A stretch of DNA of 64,000 nt from Bradyrhizobium sp. JYMT SZCCT0428 (GTDB lineage: Bacteria > Pseudomonadota > Alphaproteobacteria > Rhizobiales > Xanthobacteraceae). The DNA lies in contig NZ_JAFCLS010000006.1 of NCBI RefSeq assembly GCF_018131075.1, positions 124,001-188,000 of the forward strand, in the 5' to 3' direction. Positions within the stretch are counted from its first letter, which is position 1. Every line of letters begins with the position of its first letter. The notes beneath the pieces were generated by a model. The model was not told where the DNA came from. It worked only from the letters and a program-made list of their open reading frames with translations, and ran no database searches. This document shows, piece by piece, positions 21,002 to 29,741 of this stretch. Position numbers and translations under genes: made by a program.

Positions 21002-21978
21002 GCGCATTGCTTGATATCGAGGATCTCGAAGTGATGTTCGGCGGCCGCAGCGCGGCGGTACGCGGCGCCTCGTTGCAGGTTGAGAAGGGCGAGACCCATT
21101 GCCTGGTCGGCGAATCCGGCTGCGGCAAATCGGTGACCGCGCTGTCGATCATGAACCTGCTCGCGCGCGGCGGCCGGCGCGCCGCCAAACGCATGAGCTT
21201 CGCCGGCACGGACCTTCTTTCGCTGTCCGACCGCGAGATGGCGCGCCTGCGCGGCAATCGGATCTCGATGATCTTCCAGGAGCCGATGACCAGCCTCAAC
21301 CCGGCCTTTACGATCGGCTCGCAAATGGCTGAGGTGCTGACCCGCCACAAGGGCGGCTCCCGCACCGCCGCGCTCGAGCGGGCAGTCGAATTGATGGGCC
21401 GCGTCGGTATCACCGCGCCGGAGATGCGGCTCGGCCAGTTCCCGCACCAGCTTTCCGGCGGCTTGCGTCAGCGTGTCATGATCGCGATGGCGCTGATGTG
21501 CGATCCCGAACTGCTGGTCGCCGACGAGCCGACCACCGCGCTCGACGTTACCGTGCAGGCGCAGATTTTGCGGCTGCTGGCGACCTTGAAGCGCGAACTC
21601 GGCCTTGCGATCCTGCTGATCACCCATGACCTCGGCATCGTCGCCCGCGTCGCCGACCGGGTGTCGGTGATGTATGCGGGCGAGGTGGTGGAGCGCGCGC
21701 CGACCGCGGAATTGTTCCGCAGCCCACAACACCCCTATACGCGCGGATTGCTGTCCTGCGTGCCGGTGCCGGGCCGGGTGCAGCGTGATCGGCCGCTCGG
21801 CTCGATCCCGGGTGTGGTGCCGGCGATCGGACCGGGCTTTGCAGGCTGCGCGTTCCGCTCGCGCTGTTCCCATGCCGACGCCAGCTGCGAACGCGAAATC
21901 CCGCGCCGTCAGGCAGGTAGCGCGCACGACTATCTGTGCCGGCTCGCACCGGAATTTTCGGAGCCGCAGCCCGCATGA
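20998..21978 (+). CDS. ABC transporter ATP-binding protein, DppD/OppD type
   Basis: The 326-residue ATPase has Walker [10 protein letters not shown]-loop [10 protein letters not shown], a signature LSGGLRQR (leucine in place of the common glutamine), Walker [13 protein letters not shown] and the switch histidine in ITHDLG. The C-terminal oligopeptide-transporter extension contains the cysteine cluster CAFRSRC, which in relatives holds an iron-sulfur cluster. ATG 20998 overlaps the upstream stop; a much longer open frame from 20614 is a shadow over the permease gene. Confidence 0.92.
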   Translation: MSALLDIEDLEVMFGGRSAAVRGASLQVEKGETHCLVGESGCGKSVTALSIMNLLARGGRRAAKRMSFAGTDLLSLSDREMARLRGNRISMIFQEPMTSLNPAFTIGSQMAEVLTRHKGGSRTAALERAVELMGRVGITAPEMRLGQFPHQLSGGLRQRVMIAMALMCDPELLVADEPTTALDVTVQAQILRLLATLKRELGLAILLITHDLGIVARVADRVSVMYAGEVVERAPTAELFRSPQHPYTRGLLSCVPVPGRVQRDRPLGSIPGVVPAIGPGFAGCAFRSRCSHADASCEREIPRRQAGSAHDYLCRLAPEFSEPQPA

Positions 21979-22925
21979 GCGTCGCGATCGAAGTCCAGAA
22001 TTTGCGGTGCGAGTTCCGGGTCAACGCCGGCTGGTTCGCGGCGGAAAAACGCGTGATCGCGGTCGACGACGTTACCTTCAGCGTGCCGGCGGGCAGCGTG
22101 CTCGGCATTGTCGGCGAATCCGGCTGCGGAAAATCCACCCTCGCGCGGCTGATCCTCGGGCTGCTGAAACCGACGGCGGGGACCGTGCTGGTCGACGGCA
22201 AGCGCCTGTTCGACCTCGACCGCAAGGCGCGGGCGCGGCTGATCCAGCCGGTGTTCCAGGATCCGTTCGCCTCGCTCAATCCGCGGCACCGCATCAAGGA
22301 CATCGTTGCGCTGCCATTGACCGCCCAGGGCACCTTCTCACGCGCGGAAATCGAGCGCCGGGTCGCTCAAATTCTCGAACGCGTCGGGCTTTCGGCGGCG
22401 ATGGGCGAGCGCATGCCCTCGCAACTCTCCGGCGGGCAGCGTCAGCGGGCGGCGATTGCCCGTGCGCTGGTGCTCGAGCCGCGGATCGTGATCTGCGACG
22501 AGCCGACCAGCGCGCTCGACGTTTCCGTGCAGGCGCAAATCCTCAATTTGCTCGCCGATCTGCGCCGCGATCTCGGACTGACCTATCTTTTCATCAGCCA
22601 CAATCTGGCGGTCGTGGAGCATGTCGCGAGCGAGGTCGCGGTGATGTATCTCGGCCGTTTCGTCGAGCGCAACGAAACCGACGCGCTGTTTCGTGCGCCC
22701 GGTCATCCCTACACGCAGGCGTTGCTGCAAAGCGTGCTGACGCCGGAGCCGGGCCGTGGCGTGCCCGACATCGGCCTCGGCGATGCCATGCCGGATCCGG
22801 CCAATATTCCCCCGGGCTGCCGGTTCAACCCGCGCTGCGGCATCGCCGTCGAACGCTGCCGCCGTGTGGCACCAACGCCCATGGTCCGCGCGCCCCAGGG
22901 AATGGTAGAGTGCCATCTGGCATAG
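21975..22925 (+). CDS. ABC transporter ATP-binding protein, DppF/OppF type
   Basis: The 316-residue partner ATPase has Walker [10 protein letters not shown], signature LSGGQRQR, Walker B IVICDEPTSALD and switch ISHNLAVVEH. It ends with the oligopeptide-type extension (PPGCRFNPRCGIAVERC), again cysteine-rich. It pairs with the DppD-type subunit as a heterodimer. The start overlaps the upstream stop by four bases. Confidence 0.92.
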   Translation: MSVAIEVQNLRCEFRVNAGWFAAEKRVIAVDDVTFSVPAGSVLGIVGESGCGKSTLARLILGLLKPTAGTVLVDGKRLFDLDRKARARLIQPVFQDPFASLNPRHRIKDIVALPLTAQGTFSRAEIERRVAQILERVGLSAAMGERMPSQLSGGQRQRAAIARALVLEPRIVICDEPTSALDVSVQAQILNLLADLRRDLGLTYLFISHNLAVVEHVASEVAVMYLGRFVERNETDALFRAPGHPYTQALLQSVLTPEPGRGVPDIGLGDAMPDPANIPPGCRFNPRCGIAVERCRRVAPTPMVRAPQGMVECHLA

Positions 22926-22971
22926 AGTGTGCTTGAAATCGGTCTTGCGATCGGAACCAAAGGAGGACGGC

Positions 22972-24501
22972 ATGGGCGTGCAATTGAGATTTGGTGCGGC
23001 GATCCTCGCGGCGGCACTGGTCGGTGCCGGCGCATCCCCGGCGCTGGCGCAGAAGTCCGCCGACACGTTGCGGATCACGATGCGGGACGCGCTGCCGAAC
23101 GTCGATCCCTACTATAACAATCTGCGCACCGGCGTGGTGATGCACCACCAGGCCTGGGACGGGCTGGTTTACCGCAATCCTGAAACGTTCAAGAACGAAC
23201 CGCTGCTCGCCACCGAGTGGAAGCTGCCGGATTCGACCACAATCGAATTCACGCTCCGGCCCGGCGTCAAATTCCACGACGGCAGCGCGTTCACCGCCGA
23301 TGATGTGGTCTACACGCTCAATCTGGTGTCCGATCCCGCGAGCAAGGTGTCGACGCCCGCGAACTACAACTGGATTGAAAAGGCCGAGAAGACCGGCGAC
23401 CTGTCGGTACGCGTCAAGCTGAAGCGGCCGACGCCCGCGGCGCTGGATTATTTCGCCATGGTCGTGCCGATCTATCCGAAGGCCTATCGCGAGAAGGTTG
23501 GCGCGGAAGGCTACGCCAAGGCGCCGGTCGGCACCGGCCCCTACAAGATCACCAAGGTTGAGGCGGGCGCCTCCATCGACTTCGAGCGTTTCGAGGATTA
23601 TTGGGCCGGCAGCCCCAAGGGCAAGCCGGCGATCAAGAAGATGAGCGTGCGCTTCGTTCCAGACGCGACGACGGAAATGACGGAGTTGCTGGCCAGCCGC
23701 GCGGACTGGATCTGGAACATGAATCCCGACCAGTTCGAAAACGTGAACAAGCTTCCGCACATTGCGGCCGTGCGCAAGGAATCGATGCGGGTCGGCTATC
23801 TCTCGCTCGACGCGGCCGGCCGCACCGGCGCTGATAATCCGATCACCAAGCTCAAGGTACGCCAGGCGATCTGGCACGCGATCGACCGGCAGGCGATGGC
23901 CGACAAGCTCGTCACCGGCGGCAGCCGTGTTCCGGCGGCGCCCTGCTTCCCGACCCAGTTCGGCTGCAACGGCGAGGCCGCGACGATCTACGACTACAAT
24001 CCCGCCAAGGCCAAACAGCTTCTCGCCGAGGCCGGCTATCCTGATGGCTTCGACCTCGAAGTGGCGAGCTATGTGCTGCCGCAGTGGGGCTCGGCGGTTC
24101 AGAACTACCTGATTGCCGTCGGTATTCGCGCCAAGCTCAACCAGCTGCAGACGGCGGCACTGATCCAGAAGGCGAAGGCCGGCGAACTGCGCACCTACAT
24201 CGGAAGCTGGGGCAGCTATTCGATCAACGACGTGTCGGCTTTCATGCCGAACTTCCTTGACGGCGGCGCCGACGACTATGCGCGCGATCCGGACGTGCAG
24301 AAATGGCTGATCGAAGGCGGTTCATCGATCGACCCGGAAGTCCGCAACAAGGCCTACTCGGCCGTGATCCAGCGCGTCACCCAGCAGGCCTATTTCGCGC
24401 CGCTGCACACCTATGTGACGACCTACGGCTATTCCAAGCAGCTCGATTTCACGCCGTACTCGGACGAACTGCCGCGCTTCTATCTGGCGAAGTGGAAGTA
24501 G
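22972..24501 (+). CDS. ABC transporter substrate-binding protein, family 5 (DppA/OppA type)
   Basis: The 509-residue periplasmic binding protein captures the solute for the transporter encoded just upstream. A signal peptide ends near residue 26 (ASPALA-Q). Family 5 marks include RPGVKFHDGSAFTADDVVY and APVGTGPYKITKVE. ATG 22972 follows AAAGGAGG, one of the strongest ribosome sites in the window, which suits a high-copy periplasmic protein. Family members bind peptides, opines, glutathione or nickel; the ligand here is not clear. Confidence 0.92.
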   Translation: MGVQLRFGAAILAAALVGAGASPALAQKSADTLRITMRDALPNVDPYYNNLRTGVVMHHQAWDGLVYRNPETFKNEPLLATEWKLPDSTTIEFTLRPGVKFHDGSAFTADDVVYTLNLVSDPASKVSTPANYNWIEKAEKTGDLSVRVKLKRPTPAALDYFAMVVPIYPKAYREKVGAEGYAKAPVGTGPYKITKVEAGASIDFERFEDYWAGSPKGKPAIKKMSVRFVPDATTEMTELLASRADWIWNMNPDQFENVNKLPHIAAVRKESMRVGYLSLDAAGRTGADNPITKLKVRQAIWHAIDRQAMADKLVTGGSRVPAAPCFPTQFGCNGEAATIYDYNPAKAKQLLAEAGYPDGFDLEVASYVLPQWGSAVQNYLIAVGIRAKLNQLQTAALIQKAKAGELRTYIGSWGSYSINDVSAFMPNFLDGGADDYARDPDVQKWLIEGGSSIDPEVRNKAYSAVIQRVTQQAYFAPLHTYVTTYGYSKQLDFTPYSDELPRFYLAKWK

Positions 24502-24517
24502 CAAGAGCTGAACGCGC

Positions 24518-24544
24518 CCGGCGCGGCATCGCCCGCGCCGGTTT
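24518..24544 (+). terminator. Probable terminator of the ABC transporter operon
   Basis: A perfect 9-bp GC-only stem (CCGGCGCGG at 24518-24526 and CCGCGCCGG at 24533-24541) with a six-base loop is followed by TTT. The T-tract is short, so termination may be partial. It lies 16 bases after the binding-protein stop. Confidence 0.6.
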
Positions 24545-24613
24545 AGCCCACTGGCGTCTTCGGTTTCGAAGCGTCTAGAATGCCCGAATCTCGGCGCGGC
24601 ATTCGGGAACGCG

Positions 24614-25873
24614 ATGACAGGATTGCTCAGTCGGCGTGATGCGTTGGTGCGGAGCGCGGGGCTTGCGGCGGCAGGCCTGGTTTCTACGGCCGGCTTTGCC
24701 GCACCTGTCCGCAAGCCGGTTTCCGGCGATGCGATCGACGCCGCGCTGCAGGCGAAAGTTGCGGCCAGGGAAATACCCGGCGTGGTCGCGATGGCCGCGA
24801 ACGAAACCTCGGTCGTGTATCAGGGCACGTTCGGCACCCGCAACGTCGCGGCCACAATGCCAATGTCACCAGATACGGTTTTTCGCATCGCCTCGATGGT
24901 CAAACTGCTGACCTCGGTGGCCGCTTTGCAACTGGTCGAGCGCGGCAAACTGAAACTGGATGAGCCGGCCGCCAACATCGATCCGACGCTCGCCGCGCCT
25001 CAAGTGCTTGCGGGTTTCGATGCCAAAGGCGCGCCGCAGCTGCGACCGGCGCACAAGCCGATCACGCTGCGAAACCTGCTGACGCACACATCCGGCTTCA
25101 GCTACCCGCTGTGGGATCCGAATGTGGTTCGCTACCAGAAAGCGGCGCGGGCGGATCCGGCGCTGCCGCGCCGGCCGCTGATGTTCGAGCCGGGCGCACG
25201 ATGGGCCTATGGCGGCAGTATCGACAATGTCAGCCAGCTGGTTGAGATCGCCAGCGGGCAAACCATCGATCGCTATTTCAGTGAACACATCACCGGCCCG
25301 CTCGGCATGAACGACACCGGCTTTGTCATCACCGAGCAGCAGCGTGCCCGCCAGGCCAGCCTGCATGTGCGCGACGCCAGCGGAAAGCTCGTCGCAAAAC
25401 CGTTCGAGAAGCTGGCCCCGACATCGGCCTTTTCCGGCGGCGGCGGCATCTATTCGACCGCGCCGGACTATCTGGTCCTGCTGCAGGCGTTGCTGAACGG
25501 CGGACGTTTTCGCGGCACAAGCCTGTTGCGGCCGGATACCGTCGCAATGATGTCGACCAACCAGATCGGCAATATCGAGGCAGGAATTCTCAAGACCGCC
25601 AATCCGGCGCTTTCGAACGACGTGGATTTTTTTCCGCGCGTCCATCTGCGCTGGGGGCTCGGCCATATGATCAATGTCGATCCGGTCCGCGAAGGCCGCG
25701 CGGCGGGCAGCCTCACCTGGGCCGGCCTGTTCAATACCTATTACTGGATCGATCCGAAGAAGCGCATTGCGGGCGTGATCATGATGCAGATCCTGCCCTT
25801 CGTCGACAAACAGGCGCTGCTGGCCTACCGGCAGTTCGAGCGCGGGATATATCGCGCGCTCGGGGCGGCCTAG
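24614..25873 (+). CDS. Serine hydrolase of the beta-lactamase / DD-peptidase family
   Basis: The 419-residue protein has the SxxK nucleophile motif SMVK (S94, K97) and family marks LLTHTSGFSYPLWD and GARWAYGGS. A twin-arginine-like signal (LSRRDALVRSAG, then hydrophobic residues to about 30) suggests export. Such proteins include esterases, D-amino-acid peptidases and class C-like enzymes; true beta-lactamase activity cannot be claimed. It follows the peptide-type transporter, and release of a small product for uptake is a possible but unproven link. Confidence 0.85.
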   Translation: MTGLLSRRDALVRSAGLAAAGLVSTAGFAAPVRKPVSGDAIDAALQAKVAAREIPGVVAMAANETSVVYQGTFGTRNVAATMPMSPDTVFRIASMVKLLTSVAALQLVERGKLKLDEPAANIDPTLAAPQVLAGFDAKGAPQLRPAHKPITLRNLLTHTSGFSYPLWDPNVVRYQKAARADPALPRRPLMFEPGARWAYGGSIDNVSQLVEIASGQTIDRYFSEHITGPLGMNDTGFVITEQQRARQASLHVRDASGKLVAKPFEKLAPTSAFSGGGGIYSTAPDYLVLLQALLNGGRFRGTSLLRPDTVAMMSTNQIGNIEAGILKTANPALSNDVDFFPRVHLRWGLGHMINVDPVREGRAAGSLTWAGLFNTYYWIDPKKRIAGVIMMQILPFVDKQALLAYRQFERGIYRALGAA

Positions 25874-26002
25874 TAACCTCCGGGTGACTGCCATTCCGCC
25901 GACGTAGATGTGATTGAAACGGGCGCGATGGCGGGCAGTTCGCCGGTCGAAAATATGATAGACCGCCGTCATTCCCGTCCGAAAACAGGCAACACGCTCA
26001 CC

Positions 26003-26968
26003 ATGAACCTCGATATGACCCGTCGCACCTTGCTGCATCTCGCCGGCGCCTCCTCACTCGCGGCGGCCGCCGCGGCCGCGGCGCACGCCGAGCAGGGTGG
26101 TAGCGGCGGCGGGCCGACTTTCGCCAACCGCACGCCGATGCGGATCGGCATGGTGACGATCCGCGTCCGCAAGCTCGATGTGGTGGCGGATTATTACCGC
26201 GACCTGCTCGGGCTTGCCGTGATGGAACGCTCGGCCACCGGCGCCGCGCTCGGCGCCGGCGGGGTCAAGCTGCTGGCGCTCGAGGCGCGCCCGGACGCCG
26301 CGAACGAAGCCCGCGGCGCCGCCGGGCTCTATCACACCGCTTTCCTGATGCCGACGCGCAAGGATCTTGCGCGCTGGCTGGTCAATGCCGCGATCCACCG
26401 CGTGCCGCTGTCGGGCTTTGCCGATCACCGCGTCAGCGAATCCGTCTATCTCGATGACCCCGAAGGTAATGGCATCGAGGTCTATGCCGATCGCGATCCC
26501 TCGCTCTGGCAATGGAGCGAGGGCACCGTGACGATGGGGACCGACCAGCTCGATATCGACAATCTTGTCTCGCTCACCAATACCAACGTCAGCGATTATG
26601 CCAAGGCGCCCGACGGCTTGCGCATCGGGCATATGCATCTGCGCGTCGGCGATCTCGCCAAGGCCGACGGCTTCTACCGCGGCACGCTCGGCTTCGATCC
26701 GACGCGGGCGCGCAGCGGCGCCGCGTTCCTGTCCTCGGGGCGCTACCATCACCATCTCGGTCTCAACGTCTGGCAAAGTGCCGGTGCCGGCCGCCGTGAC
26801 GACGCGGCCACCGGCCTCGCCTGGTTTTCGCTGGAGATCGAGAAGGCGGATCTGTTCGCGGCAAAGGAAGAGCGCCTGCGTCAGGCCGGCGTTCAGGTCG
26901 CGTCTGTTGCCGGTGGCTTCGAGGCCGCCGACCCCTGGGGCACGCGCGTGCGCCTCGTCAAGGTCTGA
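26003..26968 (+). CDS. Two-domain VOC (glyoxalase/dioxygenase fold) protein with a Tat signal
   Basis: The 321-residue protein starts MNLDMTRRTLLHLAGASSL and an Ala-rich run ending AHA, a plausible twin-arginine signal. Two VOC modules follow, near residues 45-165 and 205-320. Metal-ligand-like residues are YHTAF and GNGIEVYAD in the first and GHMHLRV and YHHHLGLNVW in the second; the first-strand position of module one has GMV instead of the usual histidine. It resembles the CatE catechol-2,3-dioxygenase group. The long open frame begins at 25910, but ATG 26003 places the signal at the N-terminus. Confidence 0.8.
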   Translation: MNLDMTRRTLLHLAGASSLAAAAAAAAHAEQGGSGGGPTFANRTPMRIGMVTIRVRKLDVVADYYRDLLGLAVMERSATGAALGAGGVKLLALEARPDAANEARGAAGLYHTAFLMPTRKDLARWLVNAAIHRVPLSGFADHRVSESVYLDDPEGNGIEVYADRDPSLWQWSEGTVTMGTDQLDIDNLVSLTNTNVSDYAKAPDGLRIGHMHLRVGDLAKADGFYRGTLGFDPTRARSGAAFLSSGRYHHHLGLNVWQSAGAGRRDDAATGLAWFSLEIEKADLFAAKEERLRQAGVQVASVAGGFEAADPWGTRVRLVKV

Positions 26969-26991
26969 GCCGTCAGGCGGGAGCAGATACG

Positions 26992-27549
26992 ATGGATGCC
27001 GTGCTTCCCTTCCGTACCATGGCCTATAACAATGGCTGGGCCAATCATCGTTTGCTGACCGCCTGTGCCACGCTGTCGCAAGCGGATTTCACCGCGCCGC
27101 GCACCGGCTTCTTTCCAAGCCTGCGCGCCACGCTCAATCACATCCTGATCATCGACCGCTTTTACATCGACGCCCTGGAAGGCGGCACATTGGGGCCGGC
27201 GGCCTGGGCCAACGAGGAGCCGTGCGAAACCGTCAGCATTCTCCGCGACGCGCAAGGCGAGATGGACCGCCGGTTGATTGCCTTTGTCGAGCGCCTCGGC
27301 GCTGAAGATCTCGATCGCATCGTCAACGTCCACCGCGGCAGTCGCATCCAGCATGAGCGGATGGACCGGCTGCTGCTGCATCTGTTCCAGCATCAGATTC
27401 ATCATCGCGGCCAGGCTCATGCGATGTTGAGCGCGACCGGTGTCAAGCCGCCGCAGCTCGACGAGTTCTTTGCCGCGGAAGAGGCGCCGTTGCGCGCAGC
27501 GGAGTTTGCAGAGCTTGGCTGGAGCGAGGATAAAATCTGGCGCCGCTGA
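26992..27549 (+). CDS. DinB-family four-helix protein
   Basis: The 185-residue protein has the DinB/DUF664 fold with the three-histidine metal pattern H50 (TLNHIL), H134 and H138 (HQIHHRGQAH). Members are metal-dependent thiol transferases or nucleases or are uncharacterised. It starts 24 bases after the VOC gene and may share its transcript. The stop is one base from the convergent TetR gene. Confidence 0.85.
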   Translation: MDAVLPFRTMAYNNGWANHRLLTACATLSQADFTAPRTGFFPSLRATLNHILIIDRFYIDALEGGTLGPAAWANEEPCETVSILRDAQGEMDRRLIAFVERLGAEDLDRIVNVHRGSRIQHERMDRLLLHLFQHQIHHRGQAHAMLSATGVKPPQLDEFFAAEEAPLRAAEFAELGWSEDKIWRR

Positions 27550-27550
27550 G

Positions 27551-28225
27551 TTACCGCCGCGTTGTCCCGTCGCGGCATCCATCCAGAAACAACTGGACCG
27601 CGGCCGTGACGCGCTCACGCAGCTCCTTTTCTGGCCTGACGGTCTTGCCGCTGAGGATCGCGCTGCGGGCGGGGCCATCGACCACCGCGTAGAGGAATTG
27701 CTCTGCGGCGAAACGCCCATCCGTCGTTGATCGGATCTGGCCGTCGCGCATGGCATTGGAGAAAATGTCGGCGATCAGCTCTCGCACGTAGATGGCGTTC
27801 TCGTGATAGGTGAGGGCCAGTTCCGGGAATTGATGCGCTTCTGAGGTGATGAGCCGGTCCATCGCGATCGCCGCCGGTGCCAGCGCGCGTTTCGAGAGTT
27901 CGACGCCGATCCGGATCAGGGTCGCTTCGATCGGCTCGTCCCGATTGGATTCGGAGACGGCCGGTACCAGAAGATCATTCATCGCCTTGCGGACGACGGC
28001 CGCAAACAACTCTTCCTTGGAAGCGAAGCGGGCGTAGAAGGTCTGCTTCGAGACCCGCGCCGTCGCCGCGATGAGATCGATGCTGACCGCCTCAAAACTC
28101 GATTCCAGGAACAGCCGTGTCGCCACGTCGACAAGCTGCCCGGCGATCTGTCCGGCCTGTTCCTTGGTCGGCCGTCCGCTGTGTCGTCGCACGGTCTTGG
28201 CCGGCTTGGCCTTGGTGACATTCAT
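27551..28225 (-). CDS. TetR/AcrR-family transcriptional regulator
   Basis: The 224-residue regulator has a basic N-terminal tail, then the TetR helix-turn-helix (SFEAVSIDLIAATARVSKQT, then FYARFASKEELFAAVV) and a C-terminal domain of the AefR-like type. It is divergent from the DUF2147 gene, and the 206 bases between contain a -10 box with an overlapping palindrome, so repression of that operon and of itself is likely. The inducer is unknown. Confidence 0.9.
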   Translation of the reverse strand: MNVTKAKPAKTVRRHSGRPTKEQAGQIAGQLVDVATRLFLESSFEAVSIDLIAATARVSKQTFYARFASKEELFAAVVRKAMNDLLVPAVSESNRDEPIEATLIRIGVELSKRALAPAAIAMDRLITSEAHQFPELALTYHENAIYVRELIADIFSNAMRDGQIRSTTDGRFAAEQFLYAVVDGPARSAILSGKTVRPEKELRERVTAAVQLFLDGCRDGTTRR

Positions 28226-28306
28226 CTAGCTGGTTCTCTCCGGGGCATTTGCCCGCGCGGCCTGTCCGGCGGCGCGGTCGCATCGTCAGATCCTTCTCAT
28301 ACCGGC

Positions 28307-28352
28307 TTGCGCCCGGCTACGGAAGTGTATAATAGTACGATATCGTTTGATT
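28307..28352 (+). promoter_or_regulatory. Promoter with overlapping TetR-type palindrome upstream of the DUF2147 gene
   Basis: An exact TATAAT at 28328-28333 is preceded by TTGCGC at 28307-28312 (spacing 15). An imperfect 22-bp palindrome at 28331-28352, with perfect core ACGATATCGT (28337-28346), overlaps the -10 box and start site. That is the expected position for a TetR-type repressor site. Confidence 0.5.
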
Positions 28353-28431
28353 AACGCGGGGCGTTTCGGGCGGCGGCAGCCGTTTCGGGGCGAACGGAAG
28401 CCTGCGCCTGCGTCCCCGAAAGGAACTGGAA

Positions 28432-29004
28432 ATGAAGCTGATGACGTTGATTTCCCGGACGATACTGCGCACCGCGCTCGCACTCTTTCAGATACTGATC
28501 GCGGGGCCCGGCAACGCCGCGGGCGCGGCCGACCCGAGCGGCACCTGGCTTACGCAAGACGGCCGCGCGCGCGTTCGCATCGAGCGCTGCGGCGCCAGGC
28601 TGGAGCAGGTTTGCGGCTTTATCGTCTGGATGAAGGAGCCGGTGGACGCGAATGGCCAGCCGCTGAAGGATCAGAACAATCCGGACCCCGCGAAGCGGCC
28701 GCGGCCGCTTCTCGGTCACCAGTTGATCCTGGGTCTCAAGCCCGTCGCGGAAGGACGTTTCAACGGTCAGATCTACAATGCCGAGAACGGCAAGAGCTAC
28801 GAAATCTCGCTATCGCGCGGCGCCAGCGACCTCAACGTCACCGGCTGCATGCTGTCTATTCTGTGCGCCACCCAGATCTGGACCCAGACCACGAATGCCT
28901 TGCCCGGCCAGTTGGTCGGTATGACCGGCGATCCCACCGGACCCAGGGCGGACAGGGAGTGGGCGCAGGCGAATCCACCGACAATGGCAAGAGCCGCGAA
29001 ATAG
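28432..29004 (+). CDS. DUF2147 exported protein
   Basis: The 190-residue protein has a signal peptide (hydrophobic core to about residue 30, GNAAGAA) and a DUF2147 domain: DPSGTWLTQDGRARVRIERC, then GRFNGQIYNAENGKSYE and a tail with TQIW. The family is lipocalin-like, periplasmic and uncharacterised. ATG 28432 follows AAAGGA. It is the first of three genes that end with a cyclase at 31018, and lies 72 bases before the lipoprotein gene. Confidence 0.85.
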   Translation: MKLMTLISRTILRTALALFQILIAGPGNAAGAADPSGTWLTQDGRARVRIERCGARLEQVCGFIVWMKEPVDANGQPLKDQNNPDPAKRPRPLLGHQLILGLKPVAEGRFNGQIYNAENGKSYEISLSRGASDLNVTGCMLSILCATQIWTQTTNALPGQLVGMTGDPTGPRADREWAQANPPTMARAAK

Positions 29005-29075
29005 AACCGGCGAGTCAATTCGCGCCGTTTCGATCTGCTTCGCTCAACCGTTCCCAACATATCCTGGAGTTTGAA

Positions 29076-29741
29076 ATGTCTGCCCTCTCGCGAGCGGACC
29101 GCCGTCTGGCGGCCCTAACCCTTGCTGCTGCCTTGAGCGGATGCGCCAGCGTGACACCGATCCCTTATTCGGAAATGGCTTCGTCGTCCTATCTCGCGCC
29201 AAATCCATCCGATGCGTCGGGGCGAATTCCGTATCGCTACTCGGCCGACGTGGACTGGCGCCCCTACAACAAGGTGATTCTCGACCCGGTCGTGATCTAC
29301 CGGGGCCCGGACCAGCAGTTCGGCGAGCTGTCCGGAACCGACAAGACCACGCTGGCGAACTATATGCGGACGCGCTTCACCAAAGAGCTGGGCGGCCGCT
29401 TCACGCTTACAAGTCAGCGCGGCCCAAACACGTTGCGCGTGCGGTTGACGCTGACGGGGGCCGTCGCCAACACGCCGGTGCTCGGCACGCTCTCGCGGTT
29501 CGATGTCGCCGGCCTGGTCTATAACGGCGTGCAGACCGCGCGTGACGGCGAGGGATCGCTGACAGGCTCGGTCGTCTACGCCGTCGAGATCTTCGATGCG
29601 GGGACGTCCCGCCTGCTCAGCGCCTTCGTCACCAAGCAATATCCGAGCCCGTACGACGTCAAGGCCAGCGTGGGACGGCTGACGGCGGCGGAGGCCGGGA
29701 TCGACAAGGGCGCCGAAGCGCTGGTGGCGCAATTGCAATGA
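29076..29741 (+). CDS. DUF3313-family lipoprotein
   Basis: The 221-residue protein has a lipoprotein signal with lipobox LSGC near residues 19-22 and a DUF3313 body (RYSADVDWRPYNKVILDPV, then RFTKELGGRF and AVEIFDAGTSRLL). It is probably anchored in the outer or inner membrane; Ala at +2 after Cys favours the outer membrane by the E. coli rule. ATG 29076 follows CTGGAG. The stop overlaps the cyclase start by four bases, so the two are translationally coupled. Confidence 0.82.
   Translation: MSALSRADRRLAALTLAAALSGCASVTPIPYSEMASSSYLAPNPSDASGRIPYRYSADVDWRPYNKVILDPVVIYRGPDQQFGELSGTDKTTLANYMRTRFTKELGGRFTLTSQRGPNTLRVRLTLTGAVANTPVLGTLSRFDVAGLVYNGVQTARDGEGSLTGSVVYAVEIFDAGTSRLLSAFVTKQYPSPYDVKASVGRLTAAEAGIDKGAEALVAQLQ

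Noticed and set aside
24614..25873. Antibiotic-resistance beta-lactamase
   Set aside because: The SxxK motif alone is shared by esterases and peptidases; the second and third motifs are not those of a classic class C enzyme.
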